Of a stretch of DNA of 64,000 nt, positions 1 to 8,631 are shown piece after piece. The number at the start of each line of letters is the position of its first letter. Positions within the stretch are counted from its first letter, which is position 1. The translations under genes were made by a program, and so were the position numbers. The notes below the pieces were generated by a model. It saw nothing but the letters and a program-made list of their open reading frames with translations, was not told the origin of the DNA and did no database searches. The stretch comes from Microbacterium paulum (lineage in GTDB: Bacteria > Actinomycetota > Actinomycetes > Actinomycetales > Microbacteriaceae), in NCBI RefSeq assembly GCF_015707995.1, contig NZ_JAAGRY010000002.1:62001-126000 (forward strand). The letters run 5' to 3'.

Positions 1-3
1 CTT

Positions 4-3000
4 TCAAAGAGTGCGGCCCTGCCGGGCCTCCACCGTGAGGTCCGGCTGTTCGGAGTCCCGGGTCTGACGGCTGAGCTGCTGCGCCCGCGTGAGCGCGGCA
101 GTCGCGCGGGCGGCGTCGAGCTTCTGCGCATCCGATCCCGCATCGCGGCCAAGCGGGGTGTCATCGGTGATCTGGTACCGGTCGCGGTACGCGGCGACAA
201 CCCGGCCGGCCTGCCGCCACCGCTGCGCCGTCCGTGCGTCCGCGGGCGGCTTGCCCAGCGCGGCCGTCCACGGCTTCCCCTGATCCCGGTCGCGGCCGAG
301 GACCGCCGCTGCGCGGTGTTCGATCAGCTCTTCGCGTTCAGCGAGGGCGTGGTGCATCTCAGGGTCGGTCACGCCCGAGGCATACGGGATGAGCCCTGCG
401 ATCAGCCGCGGCGACCGGCGGGCGCGCCCGGACCCGGCGGGGCGGGCGGTGGCGCGGGCGAGGCGGTGATGCAGGACCGAGGCGAGGTCGTCGGCATCGG
501 TAAAGCCGCGCGCCGCCACCAGCCGCGGAAACAGGGCGTCGAGGTCGTGATGATTCGCCTCGGCGCGGCGCAACTCCGCGGACAGGGCACCGTAGGCGTC
601 CGAGCCGAGCACCACATCGACCTGCCCCTCGGTCAGACCGGAGGTTTCCAGGAGGGTGGCCCAGCGGTCGTGCTGGGCGGCTTGGGCGATGGTCTCGTAC
701 TCCGCCGCCAACTGGGCGATGGACCCCCAGCGTTCGTGTTCGGCGGTGATGGTCTCGTGTGCGGACAGCTCGGCGCCGACGTGCTGGAGCACCCCGTACA
801 GGACGGATCGGGCGGTGGCGTCGGGGTTGTCGGAGGGGTGCGGGGCGACATGCGCGTCGTCTGTGGTGTCGGTGGCGACGTAGGCGTAGTTCCCGTGCCG
901 GCCGCGGGTCATCGCGACGTAGAAGTTCTCCCGCGTGGTCGTGGCCGTCACGACCGCGTGCGCGGTATCGACAGTGATCCCTTGGGCGCGGTGCCCGGTG
1001 ATCGCATACCCGAGTTCGACCTGTTCGGCGACATAGGCGGCGGGGAGCACGAGCGATCCGCCGAAGCGTCGCCCGGCGGGGCGGACGGTGATCGACCCGT
1101 CGCTGGAGATGTCGGTGATGGTCCAGCGGTCGCCGTTGCGCACCCAGTTCTTGCCGTTCTTCGACCGCAGGCGCCGGTCGTTCTCCCTTGTGATGACCCG
1201 GTCACCCTTGGATGCCTGGGTGCCGTCGTGCAAGGTGACTTCTCGGCTGGGGGTGATGGTGCCGTCGAGGATGAGGTCGGCGCGGGCACGCTCGTTGAGC
1301 TGGGTGACGCTCTCGCGGGTTTCGGCGACGAGGATCGACGCCCGCCCCGCCTGGACGTCGTGTCGCCAGGCGGTGTAGGCGGCATCGATCATCGCCTCCT
1401 GGTCACCGCCGCGCACCCGGTCGTGCTTGATGAGCGTGTCGATCGCCGGGGTACGGCCGTGCCGCAGGGCCAGCGAGTTGGCCTTCTCCCATTGATGGGT
1501 GAACCGGTGTACGTCGACCAGTTCGGGGGCGTCGTCGCGGTCGTGGACGAGCATCCCGAACGCCCCGCCCGCATCCACGGCCTGGAGCTGCGACCAGTCA
1601 CCCACGAGCAGGACTTTCGCGCCAGCTTGTTCGGCGAGGCCGGTGATGCGATCGAGGGAGCCGGTGCCGGCCAGGGATGCCTCGTCGAGGATCACGAGCT
1701 GGTCCTTGTCGAACGTGGTCCCGTGGAGGAGGTGCATCTGCCACCAGCGGGCCGTGTTCTCCGTCTCGATGCCCAGTTCCTCGCCGAGCACCTGCGCCGC
1801 GTTCTCCGACGGCGCCAAACCGACCACGCTGCCGGCGCCGTGTTGCTTCTCCCACGCCCGTTTCAACGCGCTCATCGCCGTCGTCTTCCCCGCACCTGCG
1901 GGCCCGACGAGCACGTCCACGACCCGGCCCGACACCGCGATCCGCTGCAGGGCATCGGCCTGATCGGGGCCGAGCCGGCGCCCTTCCGAGTCGGGCCTGC
2001 TGGTGATCTTCTCGACGGTGGCCAGTTCCACGGTCGGCCCGGTCGTCGCGTGCGAGCGGTCGAGGAGCCGGTCTTCCGCGGCCAGCAGTTCCTCGGTGGA
2101 GTACAGGACGGCGCTGGGGTGGCGGAAGCGGCTTGATCCGTCGGGGCGGCGGAACACGATCGGGCTCGATGCCAGCTCCGGCGGCGTCAACCGCAGCGAC
2201 GCCTGTTCGGCGGCGTCGGTCACCATCCCGGTAATCGCCTCCCTGTCGGCAGCGGTCGCGAACCGCACCCCCATGAGCTGCCGGCTCGCTTCGGAGCGGA
2301 GGTTCCAGCGCCGCCACGTCGACCGCTTCTCACCCACCGCCGCGACGACGGACTGGCCGAGGTCGGTGATGGTGTCCACGGGCACGTCGTCGGCCCGCAA
2401 CAGCGCTGCCTGTTCCCCGCCGGTGAGGGTGCGCGCCCAGGCGGTCGCGTCCTCGCCGAGGACCTCGCCTGCGCGGTGGCGCCAGTTGGCGGTGAGGGTA
2501 GCGAGCGACTGGACCTGCTTCTCGGGTCGGGTCGCGAGGGTCGCTTGGGCGCGGAGCTTCAGGATCGTCTTCGTCGACGGTTCACGGCCGTGGTTGGCCC
2601 GGTAGGCGTCGATCAGGCGGGTCTTCTCCTCCTCGATCTGCCGAGACCGGGAGGAGAACTCCGAGATCAGCTCGTCCGGTACCGGGGCGAGCTCCCATGC
2701 CGGGTTGCGATCCCGGCCCCGTTCCCTGGCCTCCCACTCGATCCCGAACATGCCCGTGATCCGGTCGGCGAGGGTGGCGTTGTACAGCTCGGACAGGGCG
2801 ACGACCGAGGCGTGCACCGGGCGACCGGCGAGGGTCCGCCACTTCTGGTCCTGCACGGTGAGCACTTTGTTGCTGACCACGACGTGGGTGTGCAGCTGCG
2901 GATCGCCACGGCGTGAGTCGTAGTGGTCGAACGCGGTGGCGAGGACGCCGGCGACATCGACATGCGCGACCGCGCCCTCCGGTCCGGCGGCACCGACGCG

Positions 3001-3564
3001 CGTGGTCGCGACCTCGCGTTCGAGGAACGCGATCACCTCCGCGACCGCCTGATGGTGCGCGTCCGCAATCAGCGATTGCGTGCCCGCATCCGCAACGCCC
3101 CACCAGGCCGACAGCGACTTCGGCACCGAGAACGTCAGGTCATACCCCGCGACCGCGCGGCGGGTGCCGCGCTCGGCTTCCTCCGCCTCGATGGCCGCGA
3201 CCTGCTCCGCACGAGACACCGGCCCCAGCTCCGGGTCGAGGTCGGCGACCCGACGATCGACGCGGTCCTGCACGCTCGCGTACTGCCGATACGCTTCACC
3301 CAATGGCTCGCCTGTGATGGGGTCGCGGCCCATCCCGACCAGGAGCTGGAGCTGCGCCTCGGTGACTCGGCCGCCCTCGGCCAGCTCACCGCTGCCGAGG
3401 GACGGCAGGCCCGTCCCCATCCAAAACCCGGGGGGCGTTCCCGCCTCGGCGTAGTAGCGCGTCAGAGGCGTGGACAGCGAGCGGTCACCATCGGCCGCGG
3501 CGACTGAGCGCAGGAGGTACTTGTAGCCGTCCCCGGCGCTCATCACCCGCATCGAAACTGTCAT
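4..3564 (-). CDS. MobF-family conjugative relaxase/helicase (TrwC/TraA type)
   Basis: Nicks one DNA strand at oriT and unwinds it for conjugative transfer of the element. The N-terminal relaxase domain shows the tyrosine pair at Tyr37-Tyr38 (context LTRYYAEAGTP) and the metal-binding histidine motif QLHTHVVVSN. The C-terminal half is a RecD-like helicase with Walker A VGPAGAGKTT. I start at the ATG at 3564 (MTVSMRVMS) rather than 3597, because an independent relaxase stub at 8389-8523 begins at the same residues. About 1186 aa, a usual length for actinobacterial MobF proteins, and it ends intact at the window edge. It is the only transfer gene on the minus strand and is divergent from the accessory array. 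Confidence 0.93.
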   Translation of the reverse strand: MTVSMRVMSAGDGYKYLLRSVAAADGDRSLSTPLTRYYAEAGTPPGFWMGTGLPSLGSGELAEGGRVTEAQLQLLVGMGRDPITGEPLGEAYRQYASVQDRVDRRVADLDPELGPVSRAEQVAAIEAEEAERGTRRAVAGYDLTFSVPKSLSAWWGVADAGTQSLIADAHHQAVAEVIAFLEREVATTRVGAAGPEGAVAHVDVAGVLATAFDHYDSRRGDPQLHTHVVVSNKVLTVQDQKWRTLAGRPVHASVVALSELYNATLADRITGMFGIEWEARERGRDRNPAWELAPVPDELISEFSSRSRQIEEEKTRLIDAYRANHGREPSTKTILKLRAQATLATRPEKQVQSLATLTANWRHRAGEVLGEDATAWARTLTGGEQAALLRADDVPVDTITDLGQSVVAAVGEKRSTWRRWNLRSEASRQLMGVRFATAADREAITGMVTDAAEQASLRLTPPELASSPIVFRRPDGSSRFRHPSAVLYSTEELLAAEDRLLDRSHATTGPTVELATVEKITSRPDSEGRRLGPDQADALQRIAVSGRVVDVLVGPAGAGKTTAMSALKRAWEKQHGAGSVVGLAPSENAAQVLGEELGIETENTARWWQMHLLHGTTFDKDQLVILDEASLAGTGSLDRITGLAEQAGAKVLLVGDWSQLQAVDAGGAFGMLVHDRDDAPELVDVHRFTHQWEKANSLALRHGRTPAIDTLIKHDRVRGGDQEAMIDAAYTAWRHDVQAGRASILVAETRESVTQLNERARADLILDGTITPSREVTLHDGTQASKGDRVITRENDRRLRSKNGKNWVRNGDRWTITDISSDGSITVRPAGRRFGGSLVLPAAYVAEQVELGYAITGHRAQGITVDTAHAVVTATTTRENFYVAMTRGRHGNYAYVATDTTDDAHVAPHPSDNPDATARSVLYGVLQHVGAELSAHETITAEHERWGSIAQLAAEYETIAQAAQHDRWATLLETSGLTEGQVDVVLGSDAYGALSAELRRAEANHHDLDALFPRLVAARGFTDADDLASVLHHRLARATARPAGSGRARRSPRLIAGLIPYASGVTDPEMHHALAEREELIEHRAAAVLGRDRDQGKPWTAALGKPPADARTAQRWRQAGRVVAAYRDRYQITDDTPLGRDAGSDAQKLDAARATAALTRAQQLSRQTRDSEQPDLTVEARQGRTL

Positions 3565-3648
3565 ACGAGCCAGGTGCGCGTCATGCGGGCAGCCCATTCC
3601 AACGGCTGCACCAGTCGATGCTGCGTCGGTCGCGGCCTGTGTTTGTTT

Positions 3649-3664
3649 TGTACTCTATAGTCCA
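3649..3664. promoter_or_regulatory. Putative TetR operator, copy 1
   Basis: Imperfect inverted repeat TGTACTCTATAGTCCA, with 6-bp arms around CTAT and one mismatch, 21 bp before the TetR start. A close relative lies before the adjacent MFS gene at 4342-4357. Both sit in a shared TTTTGTACT...TCCA context, so one regulator probably controls both its own gene and the exporter. Confidence 0.55.
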
Positions 3665-3685
3665 TCAACTGCTAGCATCGCGGAC

Positions 3686-4288
3686 ATGGGTAGACCACGA
3701 ACGTTTGACGAGGCGACAGTGCTGGATGCCGCGGCCGCGCAGTTCAGGGTGCGTGGATTCGCGGACACGTCGACTGAGCAGTTGTGCGCGGCGGCCGGGG
3801 TGCGGCGGAGCAGCCTGTACAACGCCTTCGACTCCAAGGATGAGCTGTTCGTTCGAGCGCTGGAGCGCTATGTCGAGGTCACTGGTGAGAGCCAGGAGGC
3901 GGTGCTCGCCGATGCCGAACTGGATGGCTTCGCACGCGTGAGCGGCGTTCTGAATCTCATGATCGCCGAGGAGCACGAGGCGTCCACTGAGGGGCACGCG
4001 GCCGGGTGCATGGTCGTGACGACACGCATGACGCCGGACCGCGGCAGTCAGGACCCGCGCGTCGCCCGCATCCTCGACCGTGCACTGGGACGCCAGCTCG
4101 CGATGCTGGAGCACGCCGTCAGGGCCGGCAAGCTCGACGGCAGCCTCCGGCCGGACCTGGACCCTCGGGACACCGCACTGCTGGTCGTCACCCTGATCTC
4201 AGGGATTCGCGTCATGGCACAGGCCGGCTCCGCACCCGAGGAACTGCGGCGGATCGTCGCACTCGGCCTCAGTGCCCTGACACCTTGA
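3686..4288 (+). CDS. TetR/AcrR family transcriptional regulator
   Basis: Ligand-responsive repressor, 200 aa. The N-terminal helix-turn-helix is clear (residues about 10-50; TSTEQLCAAAGVRRSSLYNAF followed by SKDELF). The C-terminal two thirds would be the dimerisation and ligand-binding region. The next gene downstream is an MFS exporter on the same strand, and related operator-like sites precede both genes. This supports autoregulation plus drug-inducible control of the exporter. The inducer cannot be read from the sequence. Confidence 0.9.
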   Translation: MGRPRTFDEATVLDAAAAQFRVRGFADTSTEQLCAAAGVRRSSLYNAFDSKDELFVRALERYVEVTGESQEAVLADAELDGFARVSGVLNLMIAEEHEASTEGHAAGCMVVTTRMTPDRGSQDPRVARILDRALGRQLAMLEHAVRAGKLDGSLRPDLDPRDTALLVVTLISGIRVMAQAGSAPEELRRIVALGLSALTP

Positions 4289-4341
4289 TACGCCACTACT
4301 GAGAACTCCGTGAGCTGTCGGGCTCACCTGCACCCTTATTT

Positions 4342-4357
4342 TGTACTAGAGAATCCA
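4342..4357. promoter_or_regulatory. Putative TetR operator, copy 2
   Basis: TGTACTAGAGAATCCA, the partner of the site at 3649-3664, lies 16 bp before the MFS start codon. Spacing and outer bases match copy 1; the right arm is weaker. Confidence 0.5.
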
Positions 4358-4373
4358 GATTGGAGACCGGTCA

Positions 4374-5561
4374 GTGAAGAAATACCTGTACGTACTGATG
4401 CTCACGATCATGGTGGTGATCATGAGCGAGTTCCAAACCGCGGGGATGATGCCGCAGATCGCCGCAGACCTGGGCGTCTCGACCGGCCAGGTCGGGACGG
4501 TGGTCACTTTATACGCGCTCGGCATGGCGCTCGGAGGCCCGCTGCTGGTCTACCTCCTGCGGCATCGCCCACCCAAAGGCTCACTGTTGATCGTCATCGG
4601 AACCTATGCCGCGCTGGAGGTCCTGGTCCCGCTGATCCACGAGTTCTGGTGGCTGGCACTGCTTCGCGTCCTGACCGGATGCCTCTCCGGCGCCGCCTAT
4701 GGCATCGCCGTGTCCTATAGCGCCCGACTGGCCCCAAGTCCGGAGAAGATCGGCGAAGCAGTGTCCATCGTGCTCGGCGGCATCATGGTCGGAACCGTCA
4801 TCGGCCTGCCGCTGTCGCACTTCCTCGCGGCCCGCTGGGGCTGGCAGTCCAGCTTCTACATCCTAGGCATCGCGGCCTTCGCCGTGTTCCTCATCAGCCT
4901 GCTCACCCTGCCCGCCCGCGAAGCCGCCACCCAGGAAGCCGCCGCACAGGACCTGCGCAAGCTGCGCTCACCGAAACTCTGGTCCAGATACCTGGTCAGC
5001 CTGCTGACCATCGGCGCAGCCTTTGCCGGCTTCTCCTACTTCACCCCGCTGCTGGAACAGAACGCCGGCTTCGCGACGAACACGACGACCCTGATCCTGC
5101 TCGCCTACGGAATCGTGTCCTTCATCGGCAACCTCATCGTCGGCAAATTCGCCGACCAGCACGCCATCGGCATCCTGCGCATCGGACACACACTGCTATT
5201 CGTCTCACTCTCGCTCCTCGGAGCCTTCAGCAACGCACAGCCGCTCGTGCTGGCCATGGTGCTCATCGTGGGCGTCGCCGGAGTGCCGATGAACCCCGCG
5301 ATGGTCGCCCGCGTCGCCGAAATCGGAGGAACCGGGAACATGGTCAGCACGGTGCACACCTCCCTCATCACCATGGGCGTCGCCCTGGGATCAGCGATCG
5401 GCGCGATCGCCATCGGCCGAGCCGGTGACGATCCCTCCGCAGCCATGTGGATCGGAGCAGCCTTCGCCATCCTCGCCACACTCACCCTGGCAACACAAGC
5501 ACGAGGCAGAAGACAACCTCTTCGACCACCCCACGCAACTGAAACAGTAGATTGTGTCTGA
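4374..5561 (+). CDS. MFS drug efflux transporter
   Basis: Inner-membrane proton-coupled exporter, 395 aa, usual for the 12-helix DHA1 group. Hydrophobic segments alternate with short loops throughout. The first segments carry the style of chloramphenicol/sugar efflux MFS proteins (SEFQTAGMMPQIAADLGVS near residues 18-36). GTG start at 4374 with a purine-rich GGAGACC upstream. It follows a TetR gene with paired operator-like sites, so it is likely the regulated drug pump. The substrate is not determined; a phenicol or arabinose-like substrate is only suggested by similarity of style. Confidence 0.88.
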   Translation: MKKYLYVLMLTIMVVIMSEFQTAGMMPQIAADLGVSTGQVGTVVTLYALGMALGGPLLVYLLRHRPPKGSLLIVIGTYAALEVLVPLIHEFWWLALLRVLTGCLSGAAYGIAVSYSARLAPSPEKIGEAVSIVLGGIMVGTVIGLPLSHFLAARWGWQSSFYILGIAAFAVFLISLLTLPAREAATQEAAAQDLRKLRSPKLWSRYLVSLLTIGAAFAGFSYFTPLLEQNAGFATNTTTLILLAYGIVSFIGNLIVGKFADQHAIGILRIGHTLLFVSLSLLGAFSNAQPLVLAMVLIVGVAGVPMNPAMVARVAEIGGTGNMVSTVHTSLITMGVALGSAIGAIAIGRAGDDPSAAMWIGAAFAILATLTLATQARGRRQPLRPPHATETVDCV

Positions 5562-5615
5562 TCTGCTGATCTGCTCGAATCACATCTCCAATCGGCAGAC
5601 CCGTCGATCCCCTGG

Positions 5616-5674
5616 ACCATCAAACAGACGTAGCTACTTTCGCATACCAACGGCGTCCTGATCAGAAGGTAGCG
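5616..5674 (-). repeat. Cassette-boundary repeat, copy A
   Basis: One of five related sequences of about 57 bp at the joints between accessory cassettes. Read on the minus strand it holds CGCTACC, then GGACGCCG, then GCGAAAGTAGC and GTCTG. The first half resembles relaxase codons for RYY-x-E-x-GTP; the second half (CAAAAGTAG, then GCGTCTTGATCGG in other copies) does not. No gene is visible in the rest of the 144-bp gap 5562-5705. Confidence 0.6.
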
Positions 5675-5705
5675 ACCGGAGAACGCGACATCACGCTCTC
5701 ACCGA

Positions 5706-6125
5706 CTACGGTGCTTGCGTCGCCGTCCCGAAGGGATTGTCGATGATGTAGCGCCAGGTGCCGTCATCGCCGCGTCGCGCCACGTCAGTAGCGGTGCCTT
5801 GGATGTTGACTTCTTCACCGTCCGGAGTGGTGCCGGCGATCGTCCAATCCACGATCAGCAGGGCGATGTCGTCGGCGACGTAGACGTGACGGGGCTTGAC
5901 CTCGATCGGAACCCCGAGAGAGGCCATGCGGGCGTTGGCCTCGCGGCGGTCGGCTCCGGTGGAGGGGTTACCGGGGATGCTGATGAAAACGCCGGCCTGT
6001 TCGTAGACGCGCTCAATCGCGTCAGGGTCACCGGTGTTGAATGCGGTCGCGAACACATGCGGCTGCTGCTCCGGGCTGGTGGCCAGAGGAACGTCACTAC
6101 CGGATGGGAGAATATTGTCGGTCAT
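5706..6125 (-). CDS. SnoaL/NTF2-like domain protein
   Basis: Small cone-shaped NTF2-like fold protein of 139 aa, starting at the ATG at 6125 (MTDNIL). Sequence features are the helical start with FATAFNTGDPDAIERVYE, then beta-rich stretches ending WRYIIDNPFG, as in DUF4440/SnoaL-like proteins. Such proteins act as small-molecule isomerases, hydratases or binding proteins. It is divergent from an HxlR regulator with only 24 bp between start codons, so the regulator very likely controls it. The substrate is unknown. Confidence 0.75.
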   Translation of the reverse strand: MTDNILPSGSDVPLATSPEQQPHVFATAFNTGDPDAIERVYEQAGVFISIPGNPSTGADRREANARMASLGVPIEVKPRHVYVADDIALLIVDWTIAGTTPDGEEVNIQGTATDVARRGDDGTWRYIIDNPFGTATQAP

Positions 6126-6149
6126 AGTTCCAGCGAAGCAGGAGGTCTC

Positions 6150-6548
6150 GTGGCTCACCAAGCAGTAAGTCCCCGGTGGGATGTAGAGCTCGTACCGACC
6201 CTGAGCGGACGCACTGACGTTCCTTCGATCGACTGCCCGGTCGAGGTGTCGCTGGCGGCGATCTCGGGTCGGTGGACGACGCTCGTGCTGCGCAACCTCC
6301 TGCCGGGCGACGGCTACTCCTACACGGAGCTTGCCGCGTCACTGCCGCAGCTGAGCGACAAGGTGCTGACCGAGCGCCTGCGTGAACTCGTCTCCGCCGG
6401 GCTCGTGGAACGGCAAATCGCCAGCGGGTTCCCGCGACGAACTGAGTACCGGATCACCGAACGCGGTCGGGAACTCCGCCCGCTGCTGATCGAGCTCTAC
6501 CGCACCGGTCTGGCACTCAAAGCACATGACGGCACCGAGGACGAGTAG
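6150..6548 (+). CDS. HxlR (DUF24) family winged-helix regulator
   Basis: 132-aa regulator. I start at the GTG at 6150 because AGGAGG lies just upstream; the long upstream extension in this frame overlaps the divergent SnoaL-like gene. The winged helix is seen in YSYTELAASLPQLSDKVLTERLRELVSAGLV. An N-terminal cysteine (IDCPVEVSLAAISGRW) sits where redox-sensing DUF24 proteins such as YodB and QorR carry their reactive thiol. Known relatives sense quinones, aldehydes or oxidants, so an electrophile response is plausible here by inference. Confidence 0.88.
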   Translation: MAHQAVSPRWDVELVPTLSGRTDVPSIDCPVEVSLAAISGRWTTLVLRNLLPGDGYSYTELAASLPQLSDKVLTERLRELVSAGLVERQIASGFPRRTEYRITERGRELRPLLIELYRTGLALKAHDGTEDE

Positions 6549-6612
6549 CGCGATTGGAGCACCAGGCCTGCTTCGGACCTCTCCCGGATAGGCTGAGAAC
6601 CGCAAGACGCAG

Positions 6613-6668
6613 CCGATCAAGACGCACTTACTTTTGCAGGACTACGGGGTTCTCGTCTCCATGTAGCG
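6613..6668 (-). repeat. Cassette-boundary repeat, copy B
   Basis: Minus strand: CGCTACATGGAG, then GAACCCCGTAG, then GCAAAAGTAAG and GCGTCTTGATCGG. A stop codon follows the GTP-equivalent codons. It separates the HxlR/SnoaL-like cassette from the ArsR-MFS cassette. Confidence 0.7.
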
Positions 6669-6704
6669 CTGTGTCGCTTATGCCACTTGGTCGAGCGGGT
6701 CGGA

Positions 6705-7049
6705 CTACTTGAGCCCGACGGGTGCGGCGTCCTCGTCCGCCGAACTCAGGACGGATGCCAGGAGTCCGGGGAAGCGTTCTTCGAGGTCGTCGGCGCGCAG
6801 ATGGACGTAGCAGCGGGTGCCCTCGTCGCGGGTGCGGGTGATGCCCGCGCTGCGCAGCGTTTTCATGTGGTGGCTCAGCGTCGACTTCGACACGGGGGCA
6901 TCCAGTTCGCCCCACTGCCGCTCTTGCCCGTCGGAGAGCAGGCGGACGATGCCGAGGCGTAGCGGATCGGACAGCGCGGAGAGCACTCGCGTGAGCGAGA
7001 GGTCCGCGGTGGCCGGGTGCTTGGTGTCCGCATGGTCGGTCGGGGGCAT
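6705..7049 (-). CDS. ArsR family transcriptional regulator
   Basis: 114-aa winged-helix repressor. The core is LSALSDPLRLGIVRLLSDG, then WGELDAPVSKSTLSHHMKTLRSAGI and a beta wing TRDEGTRCYVHLRADDL. No obvious CxC metal site is present in the recognition helix, so it may sense an organic ligand rather than a metal. It is divergent from an MFS gene, and the 104-bp gap contains inverted repeats. Confidence 0.9.
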   Translation of the reverse strand: MPPTDHADTKHPATADLSLTRVLSALSDPLRLGIVRLLSDGQERQWGELDAPVSKSTLSHHMKTLRSAGITRTRDEGTRCYVHLRADDLEERFPGLLASVLSSADEDAAPVGLK

Positions 7050-7065
7050 GCCTCGATCCTACCTT

Positions 7066-7116
7066 GTTCGTCGCCTATCGAACGACCTGCTAACGTGTTC
7101 GATGTTCGTGAAACAT
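7066..7116. promoter_or_regulatory. Divergent regulatory region with two inverted repeats
   Basis: Between the arsR-type gene and the MFS gene lie GTTCG...CGAAC (7066-7083) and ATGTTCGTGAAACAT (7102-7116, perfect 5-bp arms). Both are candidate binding sites for the ArsR protein and straddle where the divergent promoters should be. Confidence 0.45.
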
Positions 7117-7153
7117 AGAACATCACCATGCTTCGACTCGACCGGAGGTGCCC

Positions 7154-8338
7154 ATGCCCCGCAGTTCCCTGTGGCTTACCGCCCTGTTCATCGCCACGCT
7201 CTCGCTCGGCACCGACGAGTTCGTGATCGCCGGCGTGCTCAACACCGTCGCCGCCGACCTCGACGTCACCCCCGGCGCGGCCGGCCAGCTCGTGACCGGC
7301 TTTGCCTTCGCGTTCGCCCTGGGCGCTCCGGTGCTCGCGGTCTGGTTGGATCGCTACCCGCGCCGGCTCGTCCTGTTCGGCGGGCTGAGCGTGTTCGTGC
7401 TGGCGAACCTCGGCTGCGCGATCGCACCCGACCTGACCACGCTCTTCATCCTGCGGATCGTCGCGGGCTTATCGGCTGCAGCGGTCTCGACCACCGCGTT
7501 CGCTGCCGCGGCCGAGGGCGCGCCCGAGGGCAATCAGGGCACCTACCTGTCCGTGGTCACCGCAGGGCTCACGGTCGCCCTGTTCACCGGCGTGCCGGTG
7601 GGTACCTGGCTCGCCGGCGCGTGGGGCTGGCGCGCTACGTTCGTGCTCATCGCGATCGTCGCCGCCCTGGCCGCGATCATCGCGCTGACGACGATGCCCC
7701 GCCTGCCCGGAGCGAAGCCCGGCACTCTCGGCGAGCGTCTTGCGCCGCTGCGCAACCCCGGCGTGCTGCGCATGGTCGCCGCGATCTTCCTGTGCGGAAC
7801 GGGCGGGCTGATGTTCTACACCTACCTCGGCCCAATCACCCTGCACACGCTCGGCACTGATACCGCGATGCCGATCCTGCTGCTGACCGTCGGGCTCGTC
7901 GGCGTCGTCTCCGCGCTCCTGGGCGGCCGCCTCACCGACCGCTTCGGTCCGCGCCGGGCACGCCTCGCGATTCTCGGCGGGCACGCCCTTGCCCTCTCGC
8001 TGGTCGCTGTCCTTGTCATCGTCACGGGCGCCCCCGTGTGGGTGTTCGGGATCACCGTCGGCATCTGGTCGGTCTTCGCGTGGGCGCTCAACCCGCCCAT
8101 GCAAGCGAGCACCATCGCCGCGGCACCCGACGCGGCCATGACCGCGGTCTCGCTCAACATCTCGGGCCTCTACCTCGGCACCGCCGTCGCCGGAGCCATC
8201 GGTGGGCTCACCCTCGATCACCTCGGCGCATCCGCGATCCCGATCGTCGGCGCGATCGCACTCGCGGCGGCATGGCTGGTCGCCGCCCCTCGTATCAAGA
8301 ACTCGACCCCGCTCCACCAACAGTCCACTGCCGGATAA
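7154..8338 (+). CDS. MFS efflux transporter (DHA1-like)
   Basis: 394-aa proton-linked exporter in the cytoplasmic membrane. The signature LGTDEFVIAGVLNTVAADLDV in the first helix is typical of the AraJ/Cmx-like group. The ATG at 7154 is preferred over the GTG at 7148 because GGAGG lies 6 bp before it and the GTG is inside that Shine-Dalgarno. It is divergent from ArsR, which probably represses it. It ends 22 bp before boundary repeat C. Confidence 0.88.
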   Translation: MPRSSLWLTALFIATLSLGTDEFVIAGVLNTVAADLDVTPGAAGQLVTGFAFAFALGAPVLAVWLDRYPRRLVLFGGLSVFVLANLGCAIAPDLTTLFILRIVAGLSAAAVSTTAFAAAAEGAPEGNQGTYLSVVTAGLTVALFTGVPVGTWLAGAWGWRATFVLIAIVAALAAIIALTTMPRLPGAKPGTLGERLAPLRNPGVLRMVAAIFLCGTGGLMFYTYLGPITLHTLGTDTAMPILLLTVGLVGVVSALLGGRLTDRFGPRRARLAILGGHALALSLVAVLVIVTGAPVWVFGITVGIWSVFAWALNPPMQASTIAAAPDAAMTAVSLNISGLYLGTAVAGAIGGLTLDHLGASAIPIVGAIALAAAWLVAAPRIKNSTPLHQQSTAG

Positions 8339-8359
8339 GGTCGGCACTGCTCAACCAAG

Positions 8360-8418
8360 AAGATCAGGATGCGGCTACTTTTGGGGGACTACGGCGTGCC
8401 CTCCTCCGTGTAATACTT
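8360..8418 (-). repeat. Cassette-boundary repeat, copy C
   Basis: Minus strand: AAGTATTACACGGAGGAG, GGCACGCCGTAG, CCCAAAAGTAGC and GCATCCTGATC. This is the only copy still attached to a recognisable relaxase 5' end (8389-8523), which shows where the first half of the repeat comes from. Confidence 0.75.
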
Positions 8419-8523
8419 CGTCAGCGGAGTCGACAGGGAACGGTCGCCGTCGCCCGCGGCGACGGTGCGTAGCAGGTACTGGTAGCCGTCGCCGGCGCTC
8501 ATCACTCGCATCGAGACCGTCAT
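8389..8523 (-). pseudogene. Truncated relaxase 5' stub (44 codons plus stop)
   Basis: Reads as the first 44 residues of a MobF relaxase, from MTVSMRVMSAGDGYQYLLR to YYTEEGTP, then a TAG stop. It matches the resident relaxase at 38 of 44 positions by my count, with changes such as K15Q, S20T, A24G, R36K, A39T and A41E. It is therefore a stub of a different relaxase, not a copy of the resident one. Truncation falls directly after the catalytic tyrosine motif, at the centre of boundary repeat C. Confidence 0.85.
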
Positions 8524-8631
8524 ACCGAGCAGGTGAGCACCCGAAGTGGTGCATGACGCGACCATGCCCAGCGCGAGATTCCGCCCGCCACCTATGAGGG
8601 CCGCGCTTCGTCCGGCCGTACGTTGTCGGCT

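Noticed and set aside
316..2136. 606-codon plus-strand open frame opposite the relaxase
   Set aside because: Shadow of a high-G+C gene: glycine/valine/arginine-rich with no motif, while the minus strand has clear relaxase-helicase motifs.
3569..3597. Upstream ATG at 3597 as relaxase start
   Set aside because: The relaxase stub at 8389-8523 starts at the MTVSMRV position and its upstream DNA does not encode the extra residues.
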